This document shows positions 1 through 7,165 of a stretch of 64,000 bases of DNA, one piece after another. Numbering within the stretch: position 1 is the stretch's first letter; each line of letters starts with the position of its first letter. Location of the stretch: the NCBI GenBank assembly GCA_045531965.1, contig JAZSFA010000144.1, positions 1-64,000 on the forward strand, read 5' to 3'. The position numbers were made by a program, and so were the translations under genes. The stretch comes from CAMEON01 sp045531965. Its GTDB lineage: Bacteria; Bacillota; Clostridia; Oscillospirales; CAG-272. The notes beneath the pieces were generated by a model. It had not been told where the DNA came from and searched no databases. It worked only from the letters and a program-made list of their open reading frames with translations.

Positions 1-605
1 GTGCTCAACAAAGCACCGCCGATGATATCGGTAATCCAATGTACGCCTGACACAAGTCTGCCTATAACCATAAAGGTAATAAACACGGTAATCGTAAGCA
101 TTACACATCGTCTGAATAAGTCGTTTTTAATACGGGTACGAAGCTGCATCATTGCCGTAGGCATCACACACATCACAAGTATAGTTGTTGATGACGGATA
201 GGATGCTTCTAAATATCCGTCAATGAGTGTCGGTCTGTAATTGATAACAACTATTTCAAAGAGGATATATACCGCCATTACAACGATGTAAAATCCACCG
301 AGTGTAAGGATGCTTCGGTCAACTTTTAATAGACTCTTTCTTTTGATACATTGCACAATACCGAGAACGGCAAAACCGAATGCAACACCAATCGGAACAA
401 GACCAAGCCAATCCGTAATTATGTACAAGGACATATTCACACCCGTGAGATTGTGAATGTAGCCGTTCAGCGTAGCAAAGCCCACGCTCGATTGTCGGGG
501 ACCGATTGCCTCAACGTCAACGAAGCGAATTAACACAGTCCACAACACAAATACCGCAAGCAAGCCCACTCCTACCCAAAACAATCTGCTGTTTTTCTTT
601 TCCAT
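1..605 (-). CDS. PAP2-family membrane phosphatase (partial, C-terminus off the left edge)
   Basis: I translated the minus strand from an ATG at 605, which follows an AAGGAAGG ribosome site about 11 bases upstream; the frame is open to base 1, so the 3' end is missing. The visible ~200 residues are strongly hydrophobic with several membrane segments. Motifs match the PAP2 phosphatase family: NYRP (motif C1 region), SYPSSTT (C2 region) and SGVHWITDIIGG (C3, with the His and Asp). C2 reads PSST where textbook members have PSGH, so either this is a variant subfamily or activity is altered. Family members dephosphorylate lipid phosphates or pyrophosphates at the membrane; the substrate here cannot be told. 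It is the last visible gene of a minus-strand set that also holds a CDP-alcohol phosphatidyltransferase, which fits a lipid role. Confidence 0.75.
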   Translation of the reverse strand, partial: MEKKNSRLFWVGVGLLAVFVLWTVLIRFVDVEAIGPRQSSVGFATLNGYIHNLTGVNMSLYIITDWLGLVPIGVAFGFAVLGIVQCIKRKSLLKVDRSILTLGGFYIVVMAVYILFEIVVINYRPTLIDGYLEASYPSSTTILVMCVMPTAMMQLRTRIKNDLFRRCVMLTITVFITFMVIGRLVSGVHWITDIIGGALLS

Positions 606-712
606 TATTCTTTAACCTTCCTTTTGTATATTGGCTCTCGCCTGAATACATTTTAGCGGAAGGCATAAGAATAATCAAGAAACGGCTTGTCACAGGCGTG
701 ATACGTTTCGTA

Positions 713-1318
713 TCATTGCCGTTTTATCAACATCAAAGCCTTGATGGTTAACAATACGAACGCAAACACGGCGGCATACGGCTGTGAGCTTATCATAAAG
801 AGCAGTACCAAGATTGCTCCGAGTGTGAGTGAAACCGTCGTTTTACTTTTCACCCACGCCATCGCTTGACAGTTCTGTAATGCGAGTGTCAAAATACCCA
901 TTACTGTCATTGCGATAACAGCGACAAGGTACGTTATTTTTAAGTATGGCTGAACGCAGCCAAGTGTGATGAGCGAAACACTTTGAATAGTTCCGTCCGC
1001 TTTTTCAGCAAAGAACGGCAGAAAAAGGAGCATTGCGATACTCAAGTCAAGTAATCCGTATATTAAATCACGAAAACGCTTTTCTTTTCGTTTGTTGTCT
1101 TCCTCGGCTATCGTCAATACCTCGTCGGTAGAGAGTAGCTCGTCAACCGTCACCGAAAAGAATTTCGCGATCGCTTTTAGTGACTCTATATTCGGATATC
1201 CTCTGCCTGACTCCCATTTTGAAATAGCAGTTCGGGAAACGTAAAGCTTCTCGGCAAGCTCCTCTTGCGTAAGCCCTTTTTGCTTTCTTAATTCCTGTAA
1301 TTTTTCGTTAAATTCCAT
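713..1318 (-). CDS. XRE-family HTH regulator with C-terminal membrane segments
   Basis: 201 residues. Residues 1-60 form a clear Cro/CI-type helix-turn-helix (LTQEELAEKL, then VSRTAISKWESGRGYPN). After a short charged linker with KRKEKRF, the C-terminal ~110 residues hold about four hydrophobic segments, so this is a membrane-anchored DNA-binding protein. This layout is common in Firmicutes; the membrane part is presumed to sense a signal or hold the regulator at the membrane, with no ligand known. The ribosome site is weak (GAAAGTG). It lies between the PAP2 gene and the CDP-alcohol phosphatidyltransferase on the same strand and may control this local set (inference). Confidence 0.85.
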   Translation of the reverse strand: MEFNEKLQELRKQKGLTQEELAEKLYVSRTAISKWESGRGYPNIESLKAIAKFFSVTVDELLSTDEVLTIAEEDNKRKEKRFRDLIYGLLDLSIAMLLFLPFFAEKADGTIQSVSLITLGCVQPYLKITYLVAVIAMTVMGILTLALQNCQAMAWVKSKTTVSLTLGAILVLLFMISSQPYAAVFAFVLLTIKALMLIKRQ

Positions 1319-1410
1319 AATAAATGCACTTTCTGAAAATTTCGACGAATCGCTTGTAGCAAAATCACACCAACATTCGACGTGGTTCTATTCGAGAAAT
1401 TGGGAATTGG

Positions 1411-1917
1411 CTATAAGACCTCTTGCCCTTTTGCAATAAAATAAACTTCTTGCATTGCCGCAATGGTTGCGAGTAAACATATTGTAGCAACGCTATAAAT
1501 GGGTTCAACCAAAGTCAGCGACAACGGAAAAAAGAACAAAGCGAATCCCGTAATTTTGTTTAACACGCTATGTATTGATATTAGTTTTTTCTTGTGAATA
1601 AAGACTAACGCAATATTAAATATCTTAATCAACGCAACAACGATAATCCACACCCATAACCATACAGGTATGTGTATTAGGGGTAGTATCTTTATTGAGC
1701 ATACGAACATAAATACAAAGTCAGCAACAGTATCAAGTTTTGCTCCAAATTTACTAACCGCTCCCATCTTTCTCGCTATCGCTCCGTCAATCATATCGGT
1801 AAGCCCACAAAGAAGATAGAATATGTAAAACCATGCCGATGATAGAGGAATGAACAGAAGCGGCAAACTAAAGGCAACTCTGCTACCTGTAATGATGTTT
1901 GCGATATATTTCTTCAT
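1411..1917 (-). CDS. CDP-alcohol phosphatidyltransferase family protein
   Basis: 168 residues, multi-pass membrane protein. The family signature DG-x2-AR-x8-G-x3-D-x3-D is complete: DMIDGAIARKMG at roughly residues 41-52, followed by FGAKLDTVAD. These aspartates bind the divalent metals that activate the CDP-lipid. The family joins a CDP-linked lipid to an alcohol such as glycerol phosphate, inositol or serine; the acceptor is not evident. It is distinct from the housekeeping pgsA at 45092-45739 and shorter. It starts 13 bases after the P-loop kinase, so the two are probably co-transcribed. The gene looks AT-rich compared with the rest of the window. Confidence 0.85.
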   Translation of the reverse strand: MKKYIANIITGSRVAFSLPLLFIPLSSAWFYIFYLLCGLTDMIDGAIARKMGAVSKFGAKLDTVADFVFMFVCSIKILPLIHIPVWLWVWIIVVALIKIFNIALVFIHKKKLISIHSVLNKITGFALFFFPLSLTLVEPIYSVATICLLATIAAMQEVYFIAKGQEVL

Positions 1918-1930
1918 AAATTGGAATTTG

Positions 1931-2434
1931 TCAGTATTGCAACTGCTTTATCTCATTGGCAATCATAGCCACAGCTTTTGCGTTTGTATCAATTTTAATG
2001 GTATCCAATGCTTGATACATCGGTATTCTTGCTATGCTTCTCTCAATTACATCTTCAGAGCGAATACCTCTTTTTACATCCATTGATAATCTTTCACATA
2101 GAGTCTTTTCATCCGCTACAAGCGAGATGCATTTTACCTCACAGTTCTGTGTATCCAGCTTTTCAAGTATGGAATCGATAATACTCTGCTCATGCATCAC
2201 CCAACAAAAAATAATATTATCGTATGCAGAACATTTCAGAAAATTATTGAGTAAGTAACAAATATTATTCGTCACCATTGCTTTTGTTTCATCGTTTACT
2301 TGGAACGGACTTGCATCCCAACACCAATCTCCGTCAAGAAATACGCTATTCTGTAAATCTCGTTTTAACTGTTGGCACACGGTTGTTTTGCCCACTCCCA
2401 TCGTGCCGCCAATCATGAATAATGTTTTCATCAT
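1931..2434 (-). CDS. P-loop kinase-like protein (AAA/nucleotide-kinase fold)
   Basis: 167 residues. A Walker A motif GGTMGVGKTT lies at residues 9-18 and is followed by FLDGDWCWD, the arrangement seen in small P-loop kinases (gluconate kinase, APS kinase and uncharacterised nucleotide kinases) in which the acidic residue after strand 2 contacts substrate. No family-specific signature identifies the substrate. Two adjacent ATG codons (2434 and 2431) are possible starts behind a GAGGG site. A promoter sits at 2473-2501. The next gene, a CDP-alcohol phosphatidyltransferase, starts 13 bases downstream, so a link to lipid head-group metabolism is possible but unproven. Confidence 0.7.
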   Translation of the reverse strand: MMKTLFMIGGTMGVGKTTVCQQLKRDLQNSVFLDGDWCWDASPFQVNDETKAMVTNNICYLLNNFLKCSAYDNIIFCWVMHEQSIIDSILEKLDTQNCEVKCISLVADEKTLCERLSMDVKRGIRSEDVIERSIARIPMYQALDTIKIDTNAKAVAMIANEIKQLQY

Positions 2435-2472
2435 TCACACCCTCGTCAAATTCAAGTTTATCTATTAGTTGT

Positions 2473-2501
2473 ATTATACCATAAAAACGGCAAAAAGTAA
2501 A
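2473..2501 (-). promoter_or_regulatory. Promoter for the P-loop kinase/CDP-alcohol transferase set
   Basis: Read on the minus strand, TTTACT and TATAAT are separated by 17 bases, about 40 bases upstream of the kinase start. The -10 is perfect; the -35 matches 4 of 6. Confidence 0.6.
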
Positions 2502-2540
2502 TAGGACGGCGAGGTTCTTTGAAAATTGAACCGCCTTACT

Positions 2541-2603
2541 CGTAGGGGAGCATTCCATATGCTCCCGCAATAAAAACGGGCGGATATAGAATCCGCCCCT
2601 ACG
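2541..2603. repeat. Dispersed GTAGGGG palindromic element, copy 1
   Basis: The ends are inverted repeats (CGTAGGGG and CCCCTACG). Inside are two hairpins: GGGAGCAT with ATGCTCCC, and GGGCGGAT with ATCCGCCC. The whole can fold as a three-way junction. Related copies are at 33086-33169 and, shortened, at 34141-34170. It lies between the AT-rich left block and the rpsI terminator. There is no open reading frame and no transposase nearby, so it resembles a small non-autonomous or REP-like element. Confidence 0.7.
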
Positions 2604-2613
2604 AATACAAAAC

Positions 2614-2641
2614 AAAAAGCCCTGCCGTAGCAGAGCTTTTT
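2614..2641 (-). terminator. Intrinsic terminator of rplM-rpsI
   Basis: Minus strand: GCTCTGC / GCAGGGC stem around a short loop followed by TTTTTG, 18 bases past the rpsI stop. The A-run on the other side makes it potentially bidirectional. Confidence 0.85.
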
Positions 2642-2658
2642 GTATATAAGATAAGAAC

Positions 2659-3060
2659 TTATCTCTTGGAGAACTGAGGAGCGCGACGAGCGGCCTTGAG
2701 ACCGTACTTCTTTCTCTCCTTCATACGAGGGTCACGGGTCAGGAAGCCTGCGGCCTTCAGAGCGGGACGGAAGTTTGCATCAGCGGAAACCAGAGCACGG
2801 GCAACACCGTGACGGATAGCACCTGCCTGACCGGAGATACCACCACCGGTAACGTTAGCAACGATATCGAACTTACCGGTAGTACCGGTGACACCGAAGG
2901 GCTGGTTCACAATGAGCTTCAGAGTCTCGAGACCGAAGTAATCATCGATAGAACGACCGTTGATGGTGATCTCACCGCTGCCGGGATACAGACGAACGCG
3001 AGCGATAGACTTCTTTCTGCGGCCAGTGCCGTAGAAGTAGGGCTTTGCACTTGTATACAT
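2659..3060 (-). CDS. rpsI: 30S ribosomal protein S9 (uS9)
   Basis: 133 residues, normal for bacterial uS9. Hallmarks: YGTGRRKKSIARVRL near the N-terminus, GGGISGQAGAIRHGVARAL in the middle, and the basic C-terminal tail ending RRAPQFSKR, which reaches into the ribosomal P site next to tRNA. It follows rplM by 24 bases, the standard bacterial rplM-rpsI operon, and is followed by a strong terminator. Control is probably from the rplM promoter at 3556-3584. Confidence 0.98.
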   Translation of the reverse strand: MYTSAKPYFYGTGRRKKSIARVRLYPGSGEITINGRSIDDYFGLETLKLIVNQPFGVTGTTGKFDIVANVTGGGISGQAGAIRHGVARALVSADANFRPALKAAGFLTRDPRMKERKKYGLKAARRAPQFSKR

Positions 3061-3084
3061 GGGTTATGTCCTTCCTTTCCTAAA

Positions 3085-3513
3085 TTAGATCTCGTAAGCT
3101 TCGGGCTTCTGAGCCTCGTGCTTATGAGCGGCACCTGCATAGACCTTCAGACGGGTGAAAGCCTTGCGGCCGATGACGGTGTCGGGGATCATACCCTTGA
3201 CAGCAAGTTCCATAGCGCGCTCGGGCTTATCAGCCATCAGCGTCTTGTACTTAACAGCCTTCATACCGCCGATATAGCCGGTGTGATGGTAGTGGTACTT
3301 CTGCTCCAGCTTGTTACCGGTGAGCACTGCCTGGGAAGCGTTGATGATGATAACGAAGTGACCGCAATCAACATGGGGGGTAAAGGTGGGATCGGTCTTA
3401 CCGCGAAGCAGATCAGCTGCGGCAACTGCCGTCTTACCGAGGGGCTTACCGGCGGCGTCGATCACATACCACTTACGCACCACGGTTTCATTTTTTTGCA
3501 TAAATGTGGACAT
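3085..3513 (-). CDS. rplM: 50S ribosomal protein L13 (uL13)
   Basis: 142 residues, standard length. Recognisable segments include WYVIDAAGKPLGKTAVAAA, TFTPHVDCGHFVIIINA, KYHYHHTGYIGGMK and VIGRKAFTRLKVYAG, all typical of uL13, an early-assembling large-subunit protein. The ATG at 3513 follows a CGGAGGA ribosome site. It is the first gene of the rplM-rpsI operon and diverges from the S1-domain gene at 3774. Confidence 0.98.
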   Translation of the reverse strand: MSTFMQKNETVVRKWYVIDAAGKPLGKTAVAAADLLRGKTDPTFTPHVDCGHFVIIINASQAVLTGNKLEQKYHYHHTGYIGGMKAVKYKTLMADKPERAMELAVKGMIPDTVIGRKAFTRLKVYAGAAHKHEAQKPEAYEI

Positions 3514-3555
3514 TTTTTGTTCCTCCGAAAATTAGCATTCTTTTCATGCTCGCCT

Positions 3556-3584
3556 ATTATAGCACAATCGATTTGCTTTGTCAA
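3556..3584 (-). promoter_or_regulatory. Promoter of rplM-rpsI
   Basis: Minus strand TTGACA and TATAAT, both consensus, with a 17-base spacer, giving a short leader of roughly 35-40 bases before rplM. The leader is too short for a large structured regulator. The 3600-3665 stretch beside it holds imperfect pyrimidine-rich TTTTCTCTC repeats of unknown meaning. Confidence 0.85.
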
Positions 3585-3773
3585 TACCTTTCTCGAAAAA
3601 ATTTTTGATTTTTTTAATTTACCTATAGCGAATCTCTCGTTTTCTCTCATTTTCTCTCGTTTTCCCTTTTGAATCTATCGTGTCATATCACATTTTTCAC
3701 AAGGAATCCCCGGTTCTATCCACTTTTTTATGTGCATATGATATACAAATCCAACAAAAGAAAGGAAACTGCC

Positions 3774-4805
3774 ATGAGCCAACCGATTTCCGATTCCGCC
3801 GTCTTCACAAACACATATCTGCCCGAGGGACAGCTTCTTTCCCTCCCCCGTAACCGCGAAACCCTTTCAAGCCTCCAAGGATTGGAGCGTGCCATGCATA
3901 CAGGCATAATCCTCGAAGGCATGGCATACCTATGCGACAGTGACATGAATCTACATATAGATCTCCCCGCGCTTTCTGACGTTCGCGCTGTCATTCCTGC
4001 CGAAGAAGTGGTTTTTCCCATGAGTCAAACACCTGTCAAAGACATCGCCATTCTGACCCGCGTAGGCAAAGCCGTTTGCTTTAAAGTGTTGGGTATGACA
4101 AGGGAAGACGGGCACTGGCAAATCAAGCTGTCACGACGCGCGGCACAAGCCGAATGCATCAACCACTATCTGTCTTCCTTGTGTCCCGGGGATATCATCC
4201 CTGCCAAAGTCACACATATGGAGACGTTTGGTGCGTTTGTGGACATAGGATGCGGCATTTCATCGCTTTTATCGGTAGATACCATCTCGGTTTCCCGCAT
4301 CTCCCGCCCGCAAGACAGACTCTACAACGGTCAATTGATCCGAACCGTTGTTAAGAACATAGAACGCGATATCCATGGCTTCCCACGTAGGATCTTTGTC
4401 TCCATGAGGGAGCTTCTTGGCACATGGGAAGAAAATGCTTCCTGCTTCAGGGCAGGACAAACGGTAGCGGGAATCATTCGAAGTGTCGAGCCCTATGGCA
4501 TTTTTGTGGAGCTGACCCCAAATCTTGCAGGGCTGGCAGAAGTGAAAGAAGATGCCTGTCCCGAAATCCGCTCCCCTACCCTTGTTGGAAAGCGGGCAAC
4601 CGTCTACATCAAAAGCATCCTGCCTGAGCGCATGAAGATCAAATTGGTTTTGATTGATACATACGCGGAAGATCCCTCTGCTCCTCCCTCTCTGACTTAC
4701 TATATTCCACCGGAGGCAGAGCATCTCAGTCATTGGCACTATTCGACGCCAACGGCGCACAAGCAAATTTTTTCCGTTTTTGATCCCCCGATTCATCATC
4801 CGTAA
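3774..4805 (+). CDS. S1 RNA-binding domain protein
   Basis: 343 residues from the ATG at 3774, which has an AAAGGAAA site 6 bases upstream; an in-frame ATG at 3669 lacks one. Two S1 (OB-fold) domains are visible in the C-terminal two thirds: the first begins CPGDIIPAKVTHMETFGAFV and ends near ISVSRISRPQ, the second begins FRAGQTVAGIIRSVEPYGIF. The N-terminal ~100 residues are not recognised. S1 domains bind single-stranded RNA; this protein is separate from the IspH-S1 fusion at 49241-51325 and too short for full ribosomal S1, so it is probably an accessory RNA-binding or ribosome-associated factor. It diverges from rplM-rpsI and has its own terminator. Confidence 0.85.
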   Translation: MSQPISDSAVFTNTYLPEGQLLSLPRNRETLSSLQGLERAMHTGIILEGMAYLCDSDMNLHIDLPALSDVRAVIPAEEVVFPMSQTPVKDIAILTRVGKAVCFKVLGMTREDGHWQIKLSRRAAQAECINHYLSSLCPGDIIPAKVTHMETFGAFVDIGCGISSLLSVDTISVSRISRPQDRLYNGQLIRTVVKNIERDIHGFPRRIFVSMRELLGTWEENASCFRAGQTVAGIIRSVEPYGIFVELTPNLAGLAEVKEDACPEIRSPTLVGKRATVYIKSILPERMKIKLVLIDTYAEDPSAPPSLTYYIPPEAEHLSHWHYSTPTAHKQIFSVFDPPIHHP

Positions 4806-4810
4806 TAAAG

Positions 4811-4856
4811 AAAAGGCTGTTTCCCGTGTTACATCCACGAGAAACAGCCTTTTTTC
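4811..4856 (+). terminator. Terminator of the S1-domain gene
   Basis: AAGGCTGTTTC pairs with GAAACAGCCTT around a loop and is followed by a T run, directly after the stop at 4805. Confidence 0.85.
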
Positions 4857-4869
4857 TGCATGTTATAAC

Positions 4870-4898
4870 TTGCAACCTTCCTCTATTTGTAGTATAAT
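4870..4898 (+). promoter_or_regulatory. Promoter of the first sigma-factor module
   Basis: TTGCAA, 17 bases, TATAAT (perfect -10, 4 of 6 in the -35), about 80 bases before the sigma start at 4981. It resembles a housekeeping promoter rather than an autoregulated ECF promoter. A second TTGACA at 4913-4918 has no well-spaced -10. Confidence 0.6.
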
Positions 4899-4980
4899 AT
4901 AATCAAAGGTATTTGACAGATTTTCTCTCCGCTGTTGTGATTATAAGTGAAAGCCCCAATTCAGAAAGGAGGGTCATCAC

Positions 4981-5526
4981 ATGAAAGACCATGACATCGT
5001 TGATCTGTACTGGGCGCGGGACGAGCAGGCCATCGTCGAGTCCCAGCGCAAGTACGGCGGATACTGCCACGGCATTTCCATGAATATTTTAAATAACGAG
5101 TCCGATGCCGAGGAGTGCGTCAACGACACCTGGGTGGCGGCATGGCGATCCATGCCCCCAAAAAAGCCGAGCGTGCTACGGACCTACCTCGGCAAGCTCA
5201 CGAGAAATCTGTCCATCAACCGCCTGAAAGAGCGACACAGAGAAAAGCGCAACCCCGACCTGGTGATCGCTCTTTCCGAGCTGGCCGAGTGCATCCCCGT
5301 CCCCGAGGACACCACCGACACCCAGCTCTGCGCTTACCTCAATGAATTTTTAGAGATCACCCCTGCCCTTGACCGTCAGCTTTTCATGGGACGGTACTGG
5401 TACGGGCGCACCGTACGGGAGATGGCTCCCCGCTATGGGCTGACCGCCAATGCGGTGTCCCAACGGCTCAAGCGTACCCGTCAAGCCTTGCGCGCCTACC
5501 TTGAAGAAAGGGGGTACACGGTATGA
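4981..5526 (+). CDS. ECF-type RNA polymerase sigma factor (first copy)
   Basis: 181 residues. Region 2 is around residues 20-90 (SDAEECVNDTWVAAW, then LGKLTRNLSINRLKE), and region 4 is a C-terminal helix-turn-helix (YGLTANAVSQRLKRTRQAL). This two-domain build without regions 1 and 3 is the extracytoplasmic-function class. The ATG follows AGAAAGGAGGG. The stop overlaps the next start in ATGA, so the membrane protein at 5523 is translationally coupled and is the likely cognate partner. A close paralogue sits at 6620-7165 with its own partner, so the module is duplicated. Target promoters are unknown. Confidence 0.93.
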   Translation: MKDHDIVDLYWARDEQAIVESQRKYGGYCHGISMNILNNESDAEECVNDTWVAAWRSMPPKKPSVLRTYLGKLTRNLSINRLKERHREKRNPDLVIALSELAECIPVPEDTTDTQLCAYLNEFLEITPALDRQLFMGRYWYGRTVREMAPRYGLTANAVSQRLKRTRQALRAYLEERGYTV

Positions 5527-6524
5527 CCACCATGAGCGGATTTGAGATCTTTGAGAAAATGACGAACGTCAACGACAGATTCATCGAGGAGGCCGCCGAG
5601 ATGCCGAACCCTGAGCTGGAGGTCATCAATGTCTCCCGTAGAAAACGGTTCAGCCACTTTCTGAACAGCGGTTGGGGCGTGGCTATGATCTGTTGCCTTG
5701 TGGCGGCGGCGGTGATGGCGGGTATTATTGCCGCGGGGCGGGCCACAGGACCTGTAAAGCCCCCTGTGGTGACACAAACGCCTGAAACCGAATCGAACAC
5801 CGCCAAAGAAACTGAACAAATCGTCACAGAACCCAATTTCGACGCGGATATCGTCCTCACCCTTGATGACAAAACCATCCCTCTCGCTTTCAAGGAAAGC
5901 GTTATCGTCTCCACATCCTCCGATTACGGGCCGATAATTGAGGATATTTATACCGACATCAGGGGCGTGGAATACGTTCTGTTCGGTGGTACGCAAGTGC
6001 TCAAACGCTTCAAGGATGCATCCTTGCAATATGCCGATGCCACCGTAACCGCAGGGCAAGCCACCGGCATCGTAAAGCGTGTTCTAGCGGATCACGGTTG
6101 GCCTATGCTGTACACGGGTATCCGCATCGAGGCAAATTTCGACGGAGAAGGCTTTGTTTGCCGTATAGAAGATTTTGGCGAATTGATCATTCGCCTCAAT
6201 GCCAACGGCGACATATACGAATTTGAATATCTTTCGTCAGATCTCATGAGACTGTGTGCCGAGCGATCCACGCCGGAGGAATTTGCTGAAATTTGTGATA
6301 TATGGGGTGGTCCCGACAATACGGAAATTTATTACAGTATCAACGAAGGTTACCTCTGTTTTACTTATGAAGACATCATCAGCTTTCCTCCCTATGTTGA
6401 AACAGACGAAGCGGGTAATCCGCTCCCGGATAAACATCCCATTGATCACGAACACATATTTCAGCATATGAAGATCGTGAATATTGAGCCGAACGTAGAA
6501 ACGGAAGTTCCGGATGGCGAATAA
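5523..6524 (+). CDS. Single-pass membrane partner (putative anti-sigma or sensor) of the first sigma factor
   Basis: 333 residues. A cytoplasmic stretch of about 50 residues is followed by one membrane segment (about 52-72), then a mostly extracellular domain with no family I recognise. The cytoplasmic and membrane part is clearly homologous to that of the partner at 7162: both have EEAAEMP or DEAAEMP, NSGWGVAM and AAGRA-GPV. Near the C-terminus is TPEEFAEICDIWGGPDN, resembling the WGxP segment of the second partner. ATGA overlap with the sigma gene, together with the topology, supports an anti-sigma or signal-receiving role; no zinc-binding anti-sigma signature (HxxxCxxC) is seen, so the mechanism is inferred. 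Confidence 0.75.
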   Translation: MTTMSGFEIFEKMTNVNDRFIEEAAEMPNPELEVINVSRRKRFSHFLNSGWGVAMICCLVAAAVMAGIIAAGRATGPVKPPVVTQTPETESNTAKETEQIVTEPNFDADIVLTLDDKTIPLAFKESVIVSTSSDYGPIIEDIYTDIRGVEYVLFGGTQVLKRFKDASLQYADATVTAGQATGIVKRVLADHGWPMLYTGIRIEANFDGEGFVCRIEDFGELIIRLNANGDIYEFEYLSSDLMRLCAERSTPEEFAEICDIWGGPDNTEIYYSINEGYLCFTYEDIISFPPYVETDEAGNPLPDKHPIDHEHIFQHMKIVNIEPNVETEVPDGE

Positions 6525-6619
6525 TTTTTTAATTTTCCTGAAAGATTCCCCAAAAAATGTTGTGTATCAGGGTGAAGGAGCCTTCAAGCACGACCTGAAC
6601 ACAGAAAGGAGGTCTTGGT

Positions 6620-7165
6620 ATGGACGACAGTGACATTGTGTCCCTGTACTTTGAGCGGGACGAGGCGGCCATCGCGGAGTCGGAGCGGGCTTACGGCACA
6701 TACTGCCGCACCGTGGCCATGAGCATTCTGGACAATCCCTCGGACGCCGAGGAATGCGTCAACGACACCTGGGTGGCGGCATGGGGATCTATTCCCCCGA
6801 AAAAGCCCTCGGTTCTGCGGACGTATCTCGGCAAGCTGACCCGAAACATCGCCATCAACCGTTTGAAAAGTCACAAGCGGAAAAAGCGCAACGCCGAGTT
6901 TGTGATGTCCCTCTCCGAGCTGGCTGAGTGTATTCCCGCCCCCGAGGAGGAGGACGACAGCCATCTTCGTGACCTTCTGGATGAATTTCTCGCATCCAGC
7001 GAGCCTTTGGACAGAAAGCTGTTCGTGGGGCGGCATTGGTACAATCGCTCGGTATCGGTACTGGCACAAGGTTACGGTATGACACCTAACGCAGTGTCCA
7101 TCCGCCTCTCTCGGATGCGGGACAAACTTCGCACATTTTTGAAGGAAAGGGGGTACAACCCATGA
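6620..7165 (+). CDS. ECF-type RNA polymerase sigma factor (second copy)
   Basis: 181 residues, the same length as the copy at 4981 and alignable along its whole length; shared blocks include SDAEECVNDTWVAAW, KPSVLRTYLGKLTRN and SELAECIP. Region 4 reads YGMTPNAVSIRLSRMRDKL, which differs from the first copy in the recognition-helix region, so the two may read different promoters. The ATG follows AGAAAGGAGGTC. It overlaps the next gene by ATGA. The 95 bases between modules hold no clear promoter or terminator, so the second module may be read through from the first. Confidence 0.93.
   Translation: MDDSDIVSLYFERDEAAIAESERAYGTYCRTVAMSILDNPSDAEECVNDTWVAAWGSIPPKKPSVLRTYLGKLTRNIAINRLKSHKRKKRNAEFVMSLSELAECIPAPEEEDDSHLRDLLDEFLASSEPLDRKLFVGRHWYNRSVSVLAQGYGMTPNAVSIRLSRMRDKLRTFLKERGYNP

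Noticed and set aside
3600..3665. Pyrimidine-rich near repeats (TTTTCTCTC)
   Set aside because: Short and imperfect, between divergent promoters; no element or function can be supported.
2809..3672. 287-residue plus-strand frame spanning rpsI and rplM
   Set aside because: Antisense to two certain ribosomal protein genes and their promoter.
4913..4947. TTGACA with TATAAG as a second promoter for the first sigma gene
   Set aside because: The spacer would be 23 bases, too long for a typical promoter.
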